Numbered from the stretch's first letter, positions 28,126-36,524 are shown. The stretch: 64,000 nt of DNA from Saccharobesus litoralis (GCF_003063625.1 NZ_CP026605.1:62001-126000); one strand, 5' to 3'. Numbers and translations are program-made. Notes: generated by a model from the letters alone, not told the origin.

Positions 28126-29823
28126 ATGTCTAGCACAGTTAAAGCAATTGCTCTTGAAAAGGCAGGTTCTATATTAGCCATTCCAGTATCCTTTCAATGG
28201 GATACTTTTATTCAAGAAGTTCAATCGCTAAATGACAGAAAAATAATTGACGATATCGATCACCAGTTATTCCAATCATTAAATACGTTAGCCACAACAC
28301 AAACCAAAACTCTAAATCAACCTGGGGATTATCATTTAGTTAATATTTTTTACGTATTTGATTTATTGGAAAGTAAACCTAGCAACACCAAAATTGGACG
28401 ATCAAATAGATATAACCGTCTAAGCAAATACAAAAAGTTAGAATTTCTCTATAAAGTAGAAAATGAACAAAGAAATGATTGTTTAGGCGTTAGCAAAGTT
28501 AATCAAAAAAAAGAAATCCTCCTACTTAACAATGTAGTTAGTGATTTAATCCCTGACCCAGCGCCCTCAGCATTAGAATTATTTCCAGACAATCAAATCA
28601 TTCATAATAAAAATCCAGATTCACAAGAAATAACTCAAGCATTAAAAACAATGCATACCCAACCAATAATAGGCAATATTATTGGTCGCACTGTACCCAC
28701 TAGTCACTTACGGGCAGAAAAAACTAAAATAATAAAAATCCCCGTACCTGTAGATGGTAAAACCTGTCATATTTCAGTAGAAGCTTCAACATTAGCTAAT
28801 TCTGATATGATGGACAGTGACGATCTAATCGCAGCAGAATGCGTTTATAGTCATATTCGTGAATACGTTATTGATAACCGCAAAAAGCTACGTAGTAGCT
28901 TACCCGTTAAAAAAACTTGGCTAATTTCAATAAGTAAACTTATCGAGTTGACATTATCCAGAAACCAACAATACGCCGGTGGCAAAGACAAGATAAACTT
29001 CTATAAACGTCTTGTTAGGATCTCATCAACTGAATTTTTAATCGATTTTAGTGAAATACCCAAAGATTCACTACTAAGAGCCGTTTTCGTTAATGAATCT
29101 GGCGATATTGTAGATCGCCAACGCTTAAGATTAATCAGCATTATTGACGAGGTTGATGCCGTTCAACTGGAATTCACTGAACTAATGGAAACCAAGCCAA
29201 AGGCCATTCCTAGCTATATATCAGTTGCATTACCGCCAAGTATCCAATTGCATGTTGAAGAGTTTGTTATGAATGAAGGCATTGAAGACGCCGAGTTTTT
29301 ACCTTCATTTACCCGAGAAATGATCCTAATTAAAAGCAAAAATGCGGGTTTTCTTTGGACATTGAATAACTACATAAAAAGTATGTTATCACGACAAGGT
29401 TTAACTCACGGGCCAATGGATCTTGATCGGTTTCTTACAAACTGGAAAGCATTAAGCGATACAGAAAATCGTCAAAAACAAATTAAAGATAATAAACGTT
29501 ACCTTTTTCATCATTTACTTAAACCAGAAAACTGCATAGCAGAACAAGGCTCAATTTCTGCAATCCGCAATGCACGCTCTGATTTCCTAATCAGCATGTA
29601 CGACCACGTGCTTTATGTTATTTGGACGGAAACCCCAACCAATGCCTCGCCAAATTTAAGGCGCATTATAAATTACAAATTTTGGGCTATTAACTTAGAC
29701 AAGAAAAGATCCAAACAATTAGTAGCTTTAAGAGAAAATAATAATGTTTCAGCAGTTTTAGATATGATGGAAGAAATGAAGATTAAACCCTTATCGTTAA
29801 ACTTACCTGTGCAAGAAAGTTAA
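28126..29823 (+). CDS. Plasmid replication initiator (Rep), iteron-binding
   Basis: 565 residues, no signal peptide or membrane helix, basic C-terminal half. The role rests mainly on position: six iterons, an AT-rich stretch and an inverted half-box operator lie directly upstream, and parAB is on the same strand 2.5 kb away. I do not recognise the family with certainty. The length is well above the roughly 300 residues of small RepA/Pi-type initiators and closer to the large RctB-type initiators of secondary chromosomes. Short stretches such as MMDSDDLIAAECVYSHI and RLVRISSTEFLIDFSEIP could correspond to the winged-helix region of that group, but this is a weak visual match. No SD is seen before the ATG. 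Confidence 0.82.
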   Translation: MSSTVKAIALEKAGSILAIPVSFQWDTFIQEVQSLNDRKIIDDIDHQLFQSLNTLATTQTKTLNQPGDYHLVNIFYVFDLLESKPSNTKIGRSNRYNRLSKYKKLEFLYKVENEQRNDCLGVSKVNQKKEILLLNNVVSDLIPDPAPSALELFPDNQIIHNKNPDSQEITQALKTMHTQPIIGNIIGRTVPTSHLRAEKTKIIKIPVPVDGKTCHISVEASTLANSDMMDSDDLIAAECVYSHIREYVIDNRKKLRSSLPVKKTWLISISKLIELTLSRNQQYAGGKDKINFYKRLVRISSTEFLIDFSEIPKDSLLRAVFVNESGDIVDRQRLRLISIIDEVDAVQLEFTELMETKPKAIPSYISVALPPSIQLHVEEFVMNEGIEDAEFLPSFTREMILIKSKNAGFLWTLNNYIKSMLSRQGLTHGPMDLDRFLTNWKALSDTENRQKQIKDNKRYLFHHLLKPENCIAEQGSISAIRNARSDFLISMYDHVLYVIWTETPTNASPNLRRIINYKFWAINLDKKRSKQLVALRENNNVSAVLDMMEEMKIKPLSLNLPVQES

Positions 29824-29838
29824 ATAGTAAACATAAGT

Positions 29839-29855
29839 GATTTCACAGTGAAATT
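29839..29855. promoter_or_regulatory. Single ParB-like palindrome downstream of rep
   Basis: GATTTCACAGTGAAATT: the same facing ATTTCAC heptamers as in the 53-bp array, with A instead of T at the centre. It lies 16 bp after the rep stop codon. Confidence 0.65.
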
Positions 29856-30104
29856 ACGTCTTTTTTTACAAATGCGCAATTAGGTCATCATTATCGTAAA
29901 TCGGACTCTGTAGTAAGAGATTATGACGTTATCGGTTTAAAAGAATTTGAATCGTTGCTCGAATCTGAAGTATCCAAATGGGTTTCTCGTATAGAGAATA
30001 CATTTAAAGACCTCAACATAGACAAATTTGATGGTCAGGATGTAAGAGTTGAACAAGTAAAAGCTACCTTTAAAGTAGTATCTAAACTAATAATTCGGGT
30101 TTAG
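29841..30104 (+). pseudogene. Coding remnant without a start codon
   Basis: An open frame of 87 codons runs into TAG at 30102-30104 with no ATG, GTG or TTG near its 5' end. Its sequence (QLGHHYRKSDSVVRDYDVIG ... VSKWVSRIENTFKDLNID) has protein-like composition. It looks like the C-terminal end of a lost gene; LGHHYRKSDSVVRDY vaguely recalls the end of a tyrosine recombinase, but I cannot assign it. It sits between rep and the YoeB-type toxin. Confidence 0.4.
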
Positions 30105-30149
30105 AAGTAAGCCCGTTTAGCAACCAAACAATCGCTGAGGCATTAAATT

Positions 30150-30419
30150 TTAATATTGATCATAGTGTCCGCCGATAGCAAAAATATAAATTCGATGCTC
30201 GTCAAATTTATAGATCAAGCGGTCTTTTTGGGAAATTCGTTTAGACCATAAACCCGATAGGTTATGTTTTAACTGTTCTGGTTTACCTAAGCCTTGTGAT
30301 GGATCACTCCGCAACATTTCTTTAAGTAACTTGCACAAGGCTTTATGCAGCTTCTTATCCTTTTCTCGTATCTGCTCATAAACAGCCCAGGTATTACCTT
30401 CAAATACCAGTGATCTCAT
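30150..30419 (-). CDS. yoeB: YoeB/Txe family mRNA interferase toxin
   Basis: 89 residues, full length for the family. Conserved YoeB features are GKPEQLKHNLSGLWSKRIS, DRLIYKF and the C-terminal GGHYDQY with the catalytic His-Tyr. YoeB cuts mRNA at the ribosomal A site when its antitoxin is lost. The start overlaps the antitoxin gene by 20 bp, indicating translational coupling. Location just after rep is what one expects of a plasmid addiction module. Confidence 0.93.
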   Translation of the reverse strand: MRSLVFEGNTWAVYEQIREKDKKLHKALCKLLKEMLRSDPSQGLGKPEQLKHNLSGLWSKRISQKDRLIYKFDEHRIYIFAIGGHYDQY

Positions 30420-30672
30420 TCATCTGCTCTTCATTTGGTTCATACCCTTGATTGGTATTATGAGTTCTCATAGATTCTGCTATCTGCTGCATCAAATTAG
30501 AACTTTGTAACACGTGTAACGTTTCTTGCTCCCGCTCCCAATCTTCAGCACTCATAACAACAAAGTCTTCACCAGCTCGCCTTGTTACCTTTAAAGGTTC
30601 ATGCTCATGAGCTGCTTGTTCTACATATGACTTAAGGTTATCTCTAAATTGGTTTACGCTAATACTATTCAT
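30400..30672 (-). CDS. yefM: YefM/Axe family antitoxin (Phd-like)
   Basis: 90 residues. The N-terminal Phd/YefM fold is visible as MNSISVNQFRDNLKSYVEQA...EPLKVTRR...DFVVMSAEDWE. The C-terminal tail is disordered-looking and acidic, as in toxin-neutralising tails. It is the first gene of the pair; the N-terminal domain should bind the operon's own promoter. Confidence 0.93.
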   Translation of the reverse strand: MNSISVNQFRDNLKSYVEQAAHEHEPLKVTRRAGEDFVVMSAEDWEREQETLHVLQSSNLMQQIAESMRTHNTNQGYEPNEEQMNEITGI

Positions 30673-30759
30673 TGTTTACCTCATTTATGTACCCAATAAC
30701 CGTACAAAATTAAGTGTATAATAAAAATCTAACAAACGCATCAACATGGATTTAAAAGT

Positions 30760-30930
30760 TTGCATCCTGTCGAATTAACTTTCTATAAATTGGTATCCAA
30801 AGAAATCGAATTGTCTAAATTTGAGAATTGGGTGTACTCAAAAGCAACACTCGAACAAACTCTCAATTATGAAGATTACCTCGAAATTATTTCAATAAAT
30901 TACAAAAATAAAAAAAGTGGTGGCAGTTAG
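30760..30930 (+). CDS. Small protein, possibly truncated, unknown function
   Basis: 56 residues from a TTG at 30760 (no ATG is available in frame). MHPVELTFYKLVSKEIELSK, then FENWVYSKATLEQTL, then YEDYLEIISINYKNK. The pattern 'xxxFYKLVxKEIxLxxFExWVY ... YLExIxxNY' looks like the N-terminus of a larger protein, reminiscent of small immunity-type proteins. Family is not assigned, and the TTG start without SD makes a decayed gene as likely as a live one. Confidence 0.3.
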   Translation: MHPVELTFYKLVSKEIELSKFENWVYSKATLEQTLNYEDYLEIISINYKNKKSGGS

Positions 30931-30992
30931 GGTTGTGAATACAGTCAATAATTCACCAATTAACTACATTTTATTATCAATTAAGTAGGCAC

Positions 30993-31898
30993 TTACTTAA
31001 TTTTAGTGCAAGAATATATATGAGTATAAGAACATAGCTGTAAATACGTATATTTTCGACCATTGGTCATTTTCTCCGAGTGATTAGGTGGCGAGGGGAG
31101 TTTTTGTCGAATTACAGCTTCTATAGGTTGCTTGGTTTTAACTAGTACAGGTAATTTAGGCTTGATAGTAATTGGTGAACCATCATAAAAAGTAACATAC
31201 AGTACAGGCTCAATAGGTTTGGGGCGTATTACTTTAATGCTGTGGCCTTTATCTAGCTCAATATCTATTTTGTGTTTAACACTGGCTAAGTGTTGCAGCC
31301 AACTTTCGCGGGTAAAGCCAAAGGGTAGGGTGGTTAATGTTCTGTTGCCTAATTTGCTTAAGTACTCGGAAATGTCTTTAATAAATTGATGGTTAAAATC
31401 AATATTCCAACTGTATGAAAACTGTTTAACCGGCTGCTCAATATAGTCGATTTTTCTGGTTAACATAAGTTGATTAACCATAGGTAAGCTTTTAAATAGC
31501 AGGTCATTGGCCGCATAAATTTTTTGCCCAGCGTCATCAAAAATATACCCCGCCTTACCATTCATTTTTAAAAAGTCGCTGATAGTTTGTTTGGTTTGAT
31601 TAACCGTTTCGATTAGCCTTATTAATGATTCAAACTGGTGATCACTTTGCACAGTGACCACACCAGGGTAGCGATTAACATGTTTGACGATTTCTCCGGC
31701 TTCTAGTTTGAAATGAGCTAATGCTGTTATCGCGAGATCAATACTTCCTTGTTCCAGTATTTCAGGTTTACGCAGGTGGGTATTTATTTGGCCTATTTTA
31801 TAAACGTGGCTTTGTAAATTGCTAAGCTCGCTTTGTAGCGTTTTAACGCTTTCATTAATTTGATTGTAAAGGCTGATCAGTTCAATCGACTTATCCAT
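30993..31898 (-). CDS. tus: Tus-like DNA replication terminus site-binding protein
   Basis: 301 residues (E. coli Tus is 309). Recognisable correspondences with Tus: an N-terminal helical pair; YPGVVTVQ...LIRLIETVNQTKQTISDF against LPGVLCYQ...LVSHIQHINKLKTTFEHI; and GFTRESWLQHL...IKVIRPKPIEPVLYVTFYDG against PWTREEWQRKL...LKIKRPVKVQPIARVWYKG. These cover most of the fold, including the interdomain DNA-binding strands. Tus binds Ter and blocks DnaB helicase from one side. Two inverted Ter-like sites flank the promoter, one overlapping the ribosome-binding region, so autorepression is likely, as for E. coli tus at TerB. Confidence 0.85.
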   Translation of the reverse strand: MDKSIELISLYNQINESVKTLQSELSNLQSHVYKIGQINTHLRKPEILEQGSIDLAITALAHFKLEAGEIVKHVNRYPGVVTVQSDHQFESLIRLIETVNQTKQTISDFLKMNGKAGYIFDDAGQKIYAANDLLFKSLPMVNQLMLTRKIDYIEQPVKQFSYSWNIDFNHQFIKDISEYLSKLGNRTLTTLPFGFTRESWLQHLASVKHKIDIELDKGHSIKVIRPKPIEPVLYVTFYDGSPITIKPKLPVLVKTKQPIEAVIRQKLPSPPNHSEKMTNGRKYTYLQLCSYTHIYSCTKIK

Positions 31899-31902
31899 CG
31901 CA

Positions 31903-31917
31903 TACTTCCCAACATGC
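31903..31917 (-). promoter_or_regulatory. Ter-like site A, overlapping the tus translation start region
   Basis: On the minus strand it reads GCATGTTGGGAAGTA. The E. coli Ter core is G(N)ATGTTGTAACTA, so GNATGTTG is shared and the second half differs. The GGGAAG part also serves as the tus SD, seven bases from the ATG, so part of the match may reflect that. By analogy with Ter, this site should stop forks coming from the right. Confidence 0.6.
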
Positions 31918-32005
31918 TATTTTGAGCTTTTATGTTAGCTACTGTTTAAAATATTTTAGCGTTTATAAGCAGTGTTCTTCCGTGTGCTATTTTAATTAAA
32001 TGATT

Positions 32006-32020
32006 GTATGTTGGGAAGTA
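32006..32020 (+). promoter_or_regulatory. Ter-like site B, inverted relative to site A
   Basis: GTATGTTGGGAAGTA, 14 of 15 bases identical to site A and in the opposite orientation, 88 bp away. It is not next to any gene start on its strand, so a ribosome-binding explanation does not apply. By Ter polarity (blocking face at the 5' G side) it should stop forks arriving from the left, i.e. from the iteron origin 4 kb away. Confidence 0.65.
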
Positions 32021-32656
32021 ATAAGGTTATTAATCAATATAAATTAATAACCCTCGCTAATTTACATTGATTAATTTGGTTACTACCAATTGGAGATAAT
32101 TGAAGTCAGTAAAATCGAGTTTACCAAAAGAAGTTATCCCCGATTTCTGTGGATAAATCTGTGCCTAAGTTTTTAACACAGAGTAACGACACTCATGCGC
32201 TTAATAAGTGATTGTTTCAGACTATTAAGAGGGTCACTAAAATAATGTCAGAAACAAATTTCTTAATCTCAATAAAGGCAGAAAATCCTAGGTAATAACA
32301 TGCCTAGAACTAAGCTAATTTTGTCGAAATGAATTTTGACCTTGTATATTCAAGCAGTAAGCATACAAGATTTTTATTGCCGATAAATCTTAAGTACCAG
32401 CATCCATGCCGGCACGAGGATGACGAAGGTATTTTCTTAAGCCAAAGTGAAAAAATTTCAACCCATTTACGTAAAAGAGCACAACAACTAAATACTTTAA
32501 AAAAGCTGCTTATTGTTCTTTTTACGCACCGCTGTATAAATGTCTTCCATAGCGTCAATAAACGAGTTACTGCGTGGCAAAAACTCAGGATAATCACCTT
32601 GCTTTTTAATTAAAGCAGCAGCTGTCGTAGTTGATTGCTCGTTATGCTCTAAGCCA
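32021..32656. other. Gene-poor region with repeat E4 and an exact DnaA box
   Basis: TGTGGATAA at 32148-32156 is a perfect DnaA box (TTATCCACA on the other strand). Positions about 32400-32480 carry repeat E4 (CGAGGATGACGAAGGTATTT, TTTACGTAAAAGAGC), also found at about 27430-27510 and 60358-60440. Short frames here lie within the repeat and have no protein-like signature. Confidence 0.5.
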
Positions 32657-33139
32657 TTAGCTGGTAGGCGTTTCAGTGGCAGGCTTCATTTGCCAAAATT
32701 GCGCTAAATTAATGGATTGATTAGCCGCCAATGGTGTGTTGTCACATTCAAATGCTGGGTATCTGTGATCACTTATTTCTATATCAACTTGTTGCTTAGT
32801 CGCTAAGTGTTCAGCAAAAGCTTGGCCTAGTTCTGTCTGAGCAAGCGCTTTATGCAAAGCTTGTGGTGACAACCCGCGCAATTGAAATAACAACATGGGG
32901 TTAGTATCGAGTTGCTCGGCGATACGATAATACGCGCCAGCAATATGCTTACAGGGGTTAGCGTGATCAGGGCAGGTGCAACTGGCATCAATATCATTAA
33001 ATGATGTGGGTAATAACGAGTGCGGGGTAAAGCCTTGCTGAATCGAGTCAGGGATCTCATTTAGCATGAGCTTAGATAACCAACCTGGGTACTGACAAAG
33101 CTTTGCGATATTAGCTTGCCAGTCTTTATCCGAGATCAT
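32657..33139 (-). CDS. SWIM zinc-finger protein, N-terminally shortened
   Basis: 160 residues. The SWIM motif CTCPDHANPCKHIAGAYY (CxC...CxH) is intact near residues 53-70, followed by MLLFQLRGLS, typical of the family. Usual members have about 100 more residues before the MISDKDWQANIAKL stretch. No such region can be read upstream, so this is probably a 5'-deleted relic or a minimal version. SWIM proteins bind DNA or proteins, often next to SNF2 ATPases; none is present here. Confidence 0.6.
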   Translation of the reverse strand: MISDKDWQANIAKLCQYPGWLSKLMLNEIPDSIQQGFTPHSLLPTSFNDIDASCTCPDHANPCKHIAGAYYRIAEQLDTNPMLLFQLRGLSPQALHKALAQTELGQAFAEHLATKQQVDIEISDHRYPAFECDNTPLAANQSINLAQFWQMKPATETPTS

Positions 33140-33462
33140 TTTAAAGTTTAAGCTTAACCTGGCTTAGCGTGTTCAAGTCAAACATACATTTTTCCTGTGT
33201 TATCAAACGCGCTGGATGTGGTTTGCCAAAATAAGTGAATTAAGTGCATGAGAAACGATAATTATCGAGAGCAATTATATTTTTGCTGATTCTGCCTTTC
33301 CGTACAGGTGGTGCAAATGCAATTTATCTTGTTTCTAAAATGTTGATGTGCATTGTTGAGCTAGCCTTTGGCACTTAGGTATTTTACAAACAAATATTTC
33401 CCATTAATCTGCCCAAGCAGTTCAGCTAACTTCAAATTCCCCCACAAAAAACAACCAATAAT
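33140..33462. other. Intergenic stretch without recognised features
   Basis: It lies upstream of the shortened SWIM gene. No reading frame continuing the missing N-terminus was found and no repeat was recognised. Confidence 0.4.
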
Positions 33463-33648
33463 ATGAATTATGTTAAATATATAAGGATGTTCAGTATTAA
33501 CCATCCAGCCTATCTCATCCACAATAAAAAGGCTGAACACACTAAATCAGCCAACTTTAGACGTGAGATTGCTGCCATTGACTATATGTTAATTGATTTA
33601 GCTGAATTTAGTAAGAAAGTACGTTTGCTTAAACGGGCCGTTGATTAG
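33463..33648 (+). CDS. Hypothetical small basic protein
   Basis: 61 residues (MNYVKYIRMFSINHPAYLIH ... IDYMLIDLAEFSKKVRLLKR), basic, with a possible C-terminal helix. There is no SD, no recognised family and no partner gene. It may be a chance frame. Confidence 0.25.
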   Translation: MNYVKYIRMFSINHPAYLIHNKKAEHTKSANFRREIAAIDYMLIDLAEFSKKVRLLKRAVD

Positions 33649-33670
33649 CGGCCTTAGTTAGGTGAGATAT

Positions 33671-34009
33671 TTAGTATTTCGCTCTAAATTTTTCAGCGAC
33701 TTCTATATACTTAGTCATGCTCCAACATTTTTTATGTGCATCTTCTTCAATCACATCTATCAGAAGGTAGTAATTTGCGTTAGTAAAACCTGAGCAATAA
33801 ATAACATAGCTATCGCTAGCATAATGCTTGGTTATATGAAAATGACGTACATCAGCTAGTTTAGCATTGGGAGGCGTCCCAAAATCAGCATCCTTGCCTA
33901 AGAGGCATGACTTATAATTCTTGTCTGATTTAAGGTTCTTGATTTCTTTGGCGTAAATATCGGTTAGCGGGTGTGAGAGCTTTGGGTTTTTAAAGACTTT
34001 AACCTCCAC
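33671..34009 (-). CDS. YafO-like mRNA interferase toxin
   Basis: 112 residues, starting at GTG 34009, which overlaps the upstream gene's TAG by one base; GAGG lies 8 bp before it. It resembles E. coli YafO: LLGKDADFGTP, then KLADVRHFHITKH, then DSYVIYCSGFTNANYYLLIDVIEEDAHK, then KYIEVAEKFRAKY at the C-terminus, matching YafO's FGRDALYD, VAHIHLAN, LVYCQGAF..WLLIAIL and KMAEAFRMRF. YafO inhibits translation by ribosome-dependent mRNA cleavage. The tight coupling to the preceding gene suggests a toxin-antitoxin pair. Confidence 0.72.
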   Translation of the reverse strand: MEVKVFKNPKLSHPLTDIYAKEIKNLKSDKNYKSCLLGKDADFGTPPNAKLADVRHFHITKHYASDSYVIYCSGFTNANYYLLIDVIEEDAHKKCWSMTKYIEVAEKFRAKY

Positions 34010-34461
34010 TAAGCTACCTCGACGAATTCAATTTCATCATCTGAATTGTAGTTGTCCCAATATTCGCTAAACGTTTCTGACGCTGTACGTATGTTGATTT
34101 CTGATGTGTATAGTACGGGTTCTGATTCTGGGTTTTGTAGATGTTTGAACACTTGAAGAATTGTAAGGAGCGCATTTTCAATAAATAATAACGCTTCTTT
34201 GATTTCTTTATCTTCTTCATTATACGCTAACACATGGTACATATCGGCGGCTTCGCTATATAGCTCAATCAATTCACTTAACCCTTCTTCTGTCAGTTCG
34301 CCAGGGGAGATATTGTTAACGATAAGAGAGGTATATTCGTTTAAATTAGCTAAAAGCCATGTGAACAGTTTAAGAACTTCAGCTTTAGATTGATGCAGCA
34401 AAGCATCTGAAATCAAAGACTTCATTACGCTAGGTGTATTTTGGATTAGCGATAAGTTCAT
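34009..34461 (-). CDS. Predicted partner (candidate antitoxin) of the YafO-like toxin
   Basis: 150 residues, mostly helical and strongly acidic, ending DDEIEFVEVA. It precedes the YafO-like gene with a one-base TAG/GTG overlap, the position of an antitoxin. It has none of the features of YafN (Phd/YefM-type) and no visible DNA-binding motif. A segment around residues 50-110 (ELTEEGLSELIELYSEAADM) looks like a helical bundle. Its length and acidity would suit neutralisation of a basic toxin, but the role is inferred from position only. Confidence 0.5.
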   Translation of the reverse strand: MNLSLIQNTPSVMKSLISDALLHQSKAEVLKLFTWLLANLNEYTSLIVNNISPGELTEEGLSELIELYSEAADMYHVLAYNEEDKEIKEALLFIENALLTILQVFKHLQNPESEPVLYTSEINIRTASETFSEYWDNYNSDDEIEFVEVA

Positions 34462-34935
34462 AATCTACTCAAGAACATAAGATAATTGTTAATTATATAG
34501 CTAGATATTTAAAAAGTAAAAAGACGCAGAATATTGGCATTGGGGTCTATTTATGTGTTTGTTTGTCATAAAGCAGACATTACGTAGCTAACGCTTACAA
34601 AAGTAAACAACAAACTTCAATCTTAGTGCAACAGAATGACTATCTGCGGTTAGACAGTCACTTAGTATTTAGACTTAGTATTGAATCACCATTTGATGAC
34701 CATACGACTCAAGACAATCACAATTGAAATCGCCATAAAATAATAGGCTGCCTCTAAAGTAATTAAGCACTAAACTAAAATGCATAATTTTTAGTGGCTG
34801 CGAAAACCACCACCATCCGAGAAAAAACTAGAAAAATCGAACCTGATAAGACCATAATTAACTGAGTAAGATAAACACTGTGCAAAACACATAGTGGCAC
34901 TATTCGGGTGTTAAGTAACCTAGGGATCAACAGCA
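34462..34935. other. Intergenic, AT-rich, divergent promoter region
   Basis: 474 bp between the toxin-antitoxin pair (minus) and the metallopeptidase (plus). No repeat family or clear operator was recognised. Confidence 0.4.
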
Positions 34936-36030
34936 ATGCAAAACGACAAGGACCACCACGACGGTTCGACTAGTATTGGCAAAGGCAAAATAATACTTCT
35001 GATTATTGTTTTGGCTATAAGCGTGTTTGTTTATTATCACAAAACCCATCAAGCGGCAGCTCAAGCCCCCGCTACCGTTACGCAAGTCAATCCAGAAAAT
35101 ACACCATCCGTGTTAGCTGACAATCCCGCAGTTGAAATTGATGATAACAACAGCAGTATGACTAATACAAACCAAGCCACAAAACCGCAAAATCCTCGTT
35201 TTTTTGCCGACTTTAAGGTTATTAATAATTGCCCAGTGGAGAAAGATAAAAACACGACTCAAATGTTAAACACGTTACTGCAACGGGCGTACGTGGATGA
35301 AAAGTACACAACTAAACAATGGCAAGTTGATGATTTATTGACATTAAAAGCCCTTTTTCCACGCAATATTAGTCAAGAGTATTGGCCCAATGTAATCGAT
35401 AGGCTCAAATTAATATTGAAATACTACCATCTTAAGTTAAACACTCGGCTGTATGAACCATCTACCATTTATCTAATTGTGATCCGTGATCGAGAAGAAT
35501 ATTTACAAATATTAGATCAACTATCATTTGACGGTAAGCACAGTCAAGGCGTGTATTTTTCATCAACCAACTTAGCCTTTGTTAATTATAAGACTTCGCA
35601 GCAAGCTCAAATCACAGCGTTACATGAGTCGGTGCATAGATTAAATCAACACTTTTATGGCTATACCGCACGCTGGCTGAACGAAGGGTTAGCGCAATAT
35701 TTAGCTAATTTGCTATTACTCAATAAGGTTGATTTAGACTTTTCACAACTCAAATCAGATATCGATCCCTATACGTTAATAAACGCTTATCATCACCAGC
35801 CTTGGCAAGGTGAAGAATATGCTCAGCTATATCCCGCGGCACTTAAATTAACGGCTTTTCTCCTGCAAATTGAACAAGGAGAAAGACGCTGGCAAAAAAT
35901 TCTCGATATGGAGAGTGTTAAAAAATGCCAAATGCTAAGCCGCGATGATTACTCTGACTGGGTATTAGAAGATATGTACAATCCCTACCTCACTTATGAT
36001 GAGTGGGAAAGCTTGATGGCCACACAGTAG
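34936..36030 (+). CDS. Membrane-anchored zinc metallopeptidase-like protein (DUF1570/peptidase MA type)
   Basis: 364 residues. One N-terminal membrane helix (about 18-35, GKIILLIIVLAISVFVYYHK) is followed by a Ser/Thr/Pro-rich spacer and a periplasmic domain. HESVH at residues 230-234 is an HExxH zinc site, and LNEGLAQY about 20 residues later supplies the third zinc-ligand glutamate, in the gluzincin arrangement. TIYLIVIRDREEYLQIL before it is typical of the DUF1570 group. Substrate is unknown. It sits alone between the backbone genes and the large pectate lyase. Confidence 0.7.
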   Translation: MQNDKDHHDGSTSIGKGKIILLIIVLAISVFVYYHKTHQAAAQAPATVTQVNPENTPSVLADNPAVEIDDNNSSMTNTNQATKPQNPRFFADFKVINNCPVEKDKNTTQMLNTLLQRAYVDEKYTTKQWQVDDLLTLKALFPRNISQEYWPNVIDRLKLILKYYHLKLNTRLYEPSTIYLIVIRDREEYLQILDQLSFDGKHSQGVYFSSTNLAFVNYKTSQQAQITALHESVHRLNQHFYGYTARWLNEGLAQYLANLLLLNKVDLDFSQLKSDIDPYTLINAYHHQPWQGEEYAQLYPAALKLTAFLLQIEQGERRWQKILDMESVKKCQMLSRDDYSDWVLEDMYNPYLTYDEWESLMATQ

Positions 36031-36455
36031 ACAACAAAACAAGACATAAAAATTATTTATCATGGCTATGGCTATTGACGTTTTACATGTCGTTCTATTG
36101 ATGCAACCGCTCTATTTTCAAACAGTTATACCCCCAACTTTGTTTGTATAAAATTGAGTTAAAAACGCAAGAAAAATCAGGCTTATATTTTTAAACCTAC
36201 AATCGAATAGTAAGCGTAAATATTAATCTTCCTTTTAAAAAATTAACAAAACAACCTAAATCCGTAAATTCATCACAAAAATTAGAAAACACAACTAATT
36301 GATATTTAAAACTTTTTAAGTTTAAACGATGTGGAAATTAAAAAATACACATTTTAACATTTGATTAATATTTCTTTAATTAATATACTGATTTGCGATG
36401 TATTTTGTTGATACGCAAAATACATTGTTCAAAGCAACACATAACACAACCCAAA
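36031..36455. other. AT-rich leader region of the large pectate lyase gene
   Basis: No reading frame of note. Long A/T runs (36230-36400) and no repeat family. It leads into two regulon palindromes at 36456-36495. Confidence 0.4.
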
Positions 36456-36471
36456 ATGCCACCGGTAGCTA
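36456..36471. promoter_or_regulatory. Pectin-regulon palindrome, site 3
   Basis: ATGCCACCGGTAGCTA, the first of a pair in front of the 1401-residue pectate lyase. Its centre is 24 bp from that of site 4. Confidence 0.75.
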
Positions 36472-36479
36472 TTTCGTAA

Positions 36480-36495
36480 ATGCTACCGGTAGCAT
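36480..36495. promoter_or_regulatory. Pectin-regulon palindrome, site 4 (perfect)
   Basis: ATGCTACCGGTAGCAT, a perfect 16-bp palindrome, 30 bp before the pectate lyase ATG. With site 3 this is the only promoter with two adjacent copies, which may mean the tightest control. Confidence 0.82.
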
Positions 36496-36524
36496 AAACA
36501 ATAATTATTAGTTAAGGTGAAAAT

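Noticed and set aside
32148-32156. Perfect DnaA box considered as part of an origin
   Set aside because: It is single, 4 kb from the iterons and beyond the Ter-like sites. Recorded as a site but not called an origin.
32310-32613. Two overlapping opposite frames of about 95 codons
   Set aside because: They lie in repeat E4 and intergenic DNA, show no family signature, and mirror each other.
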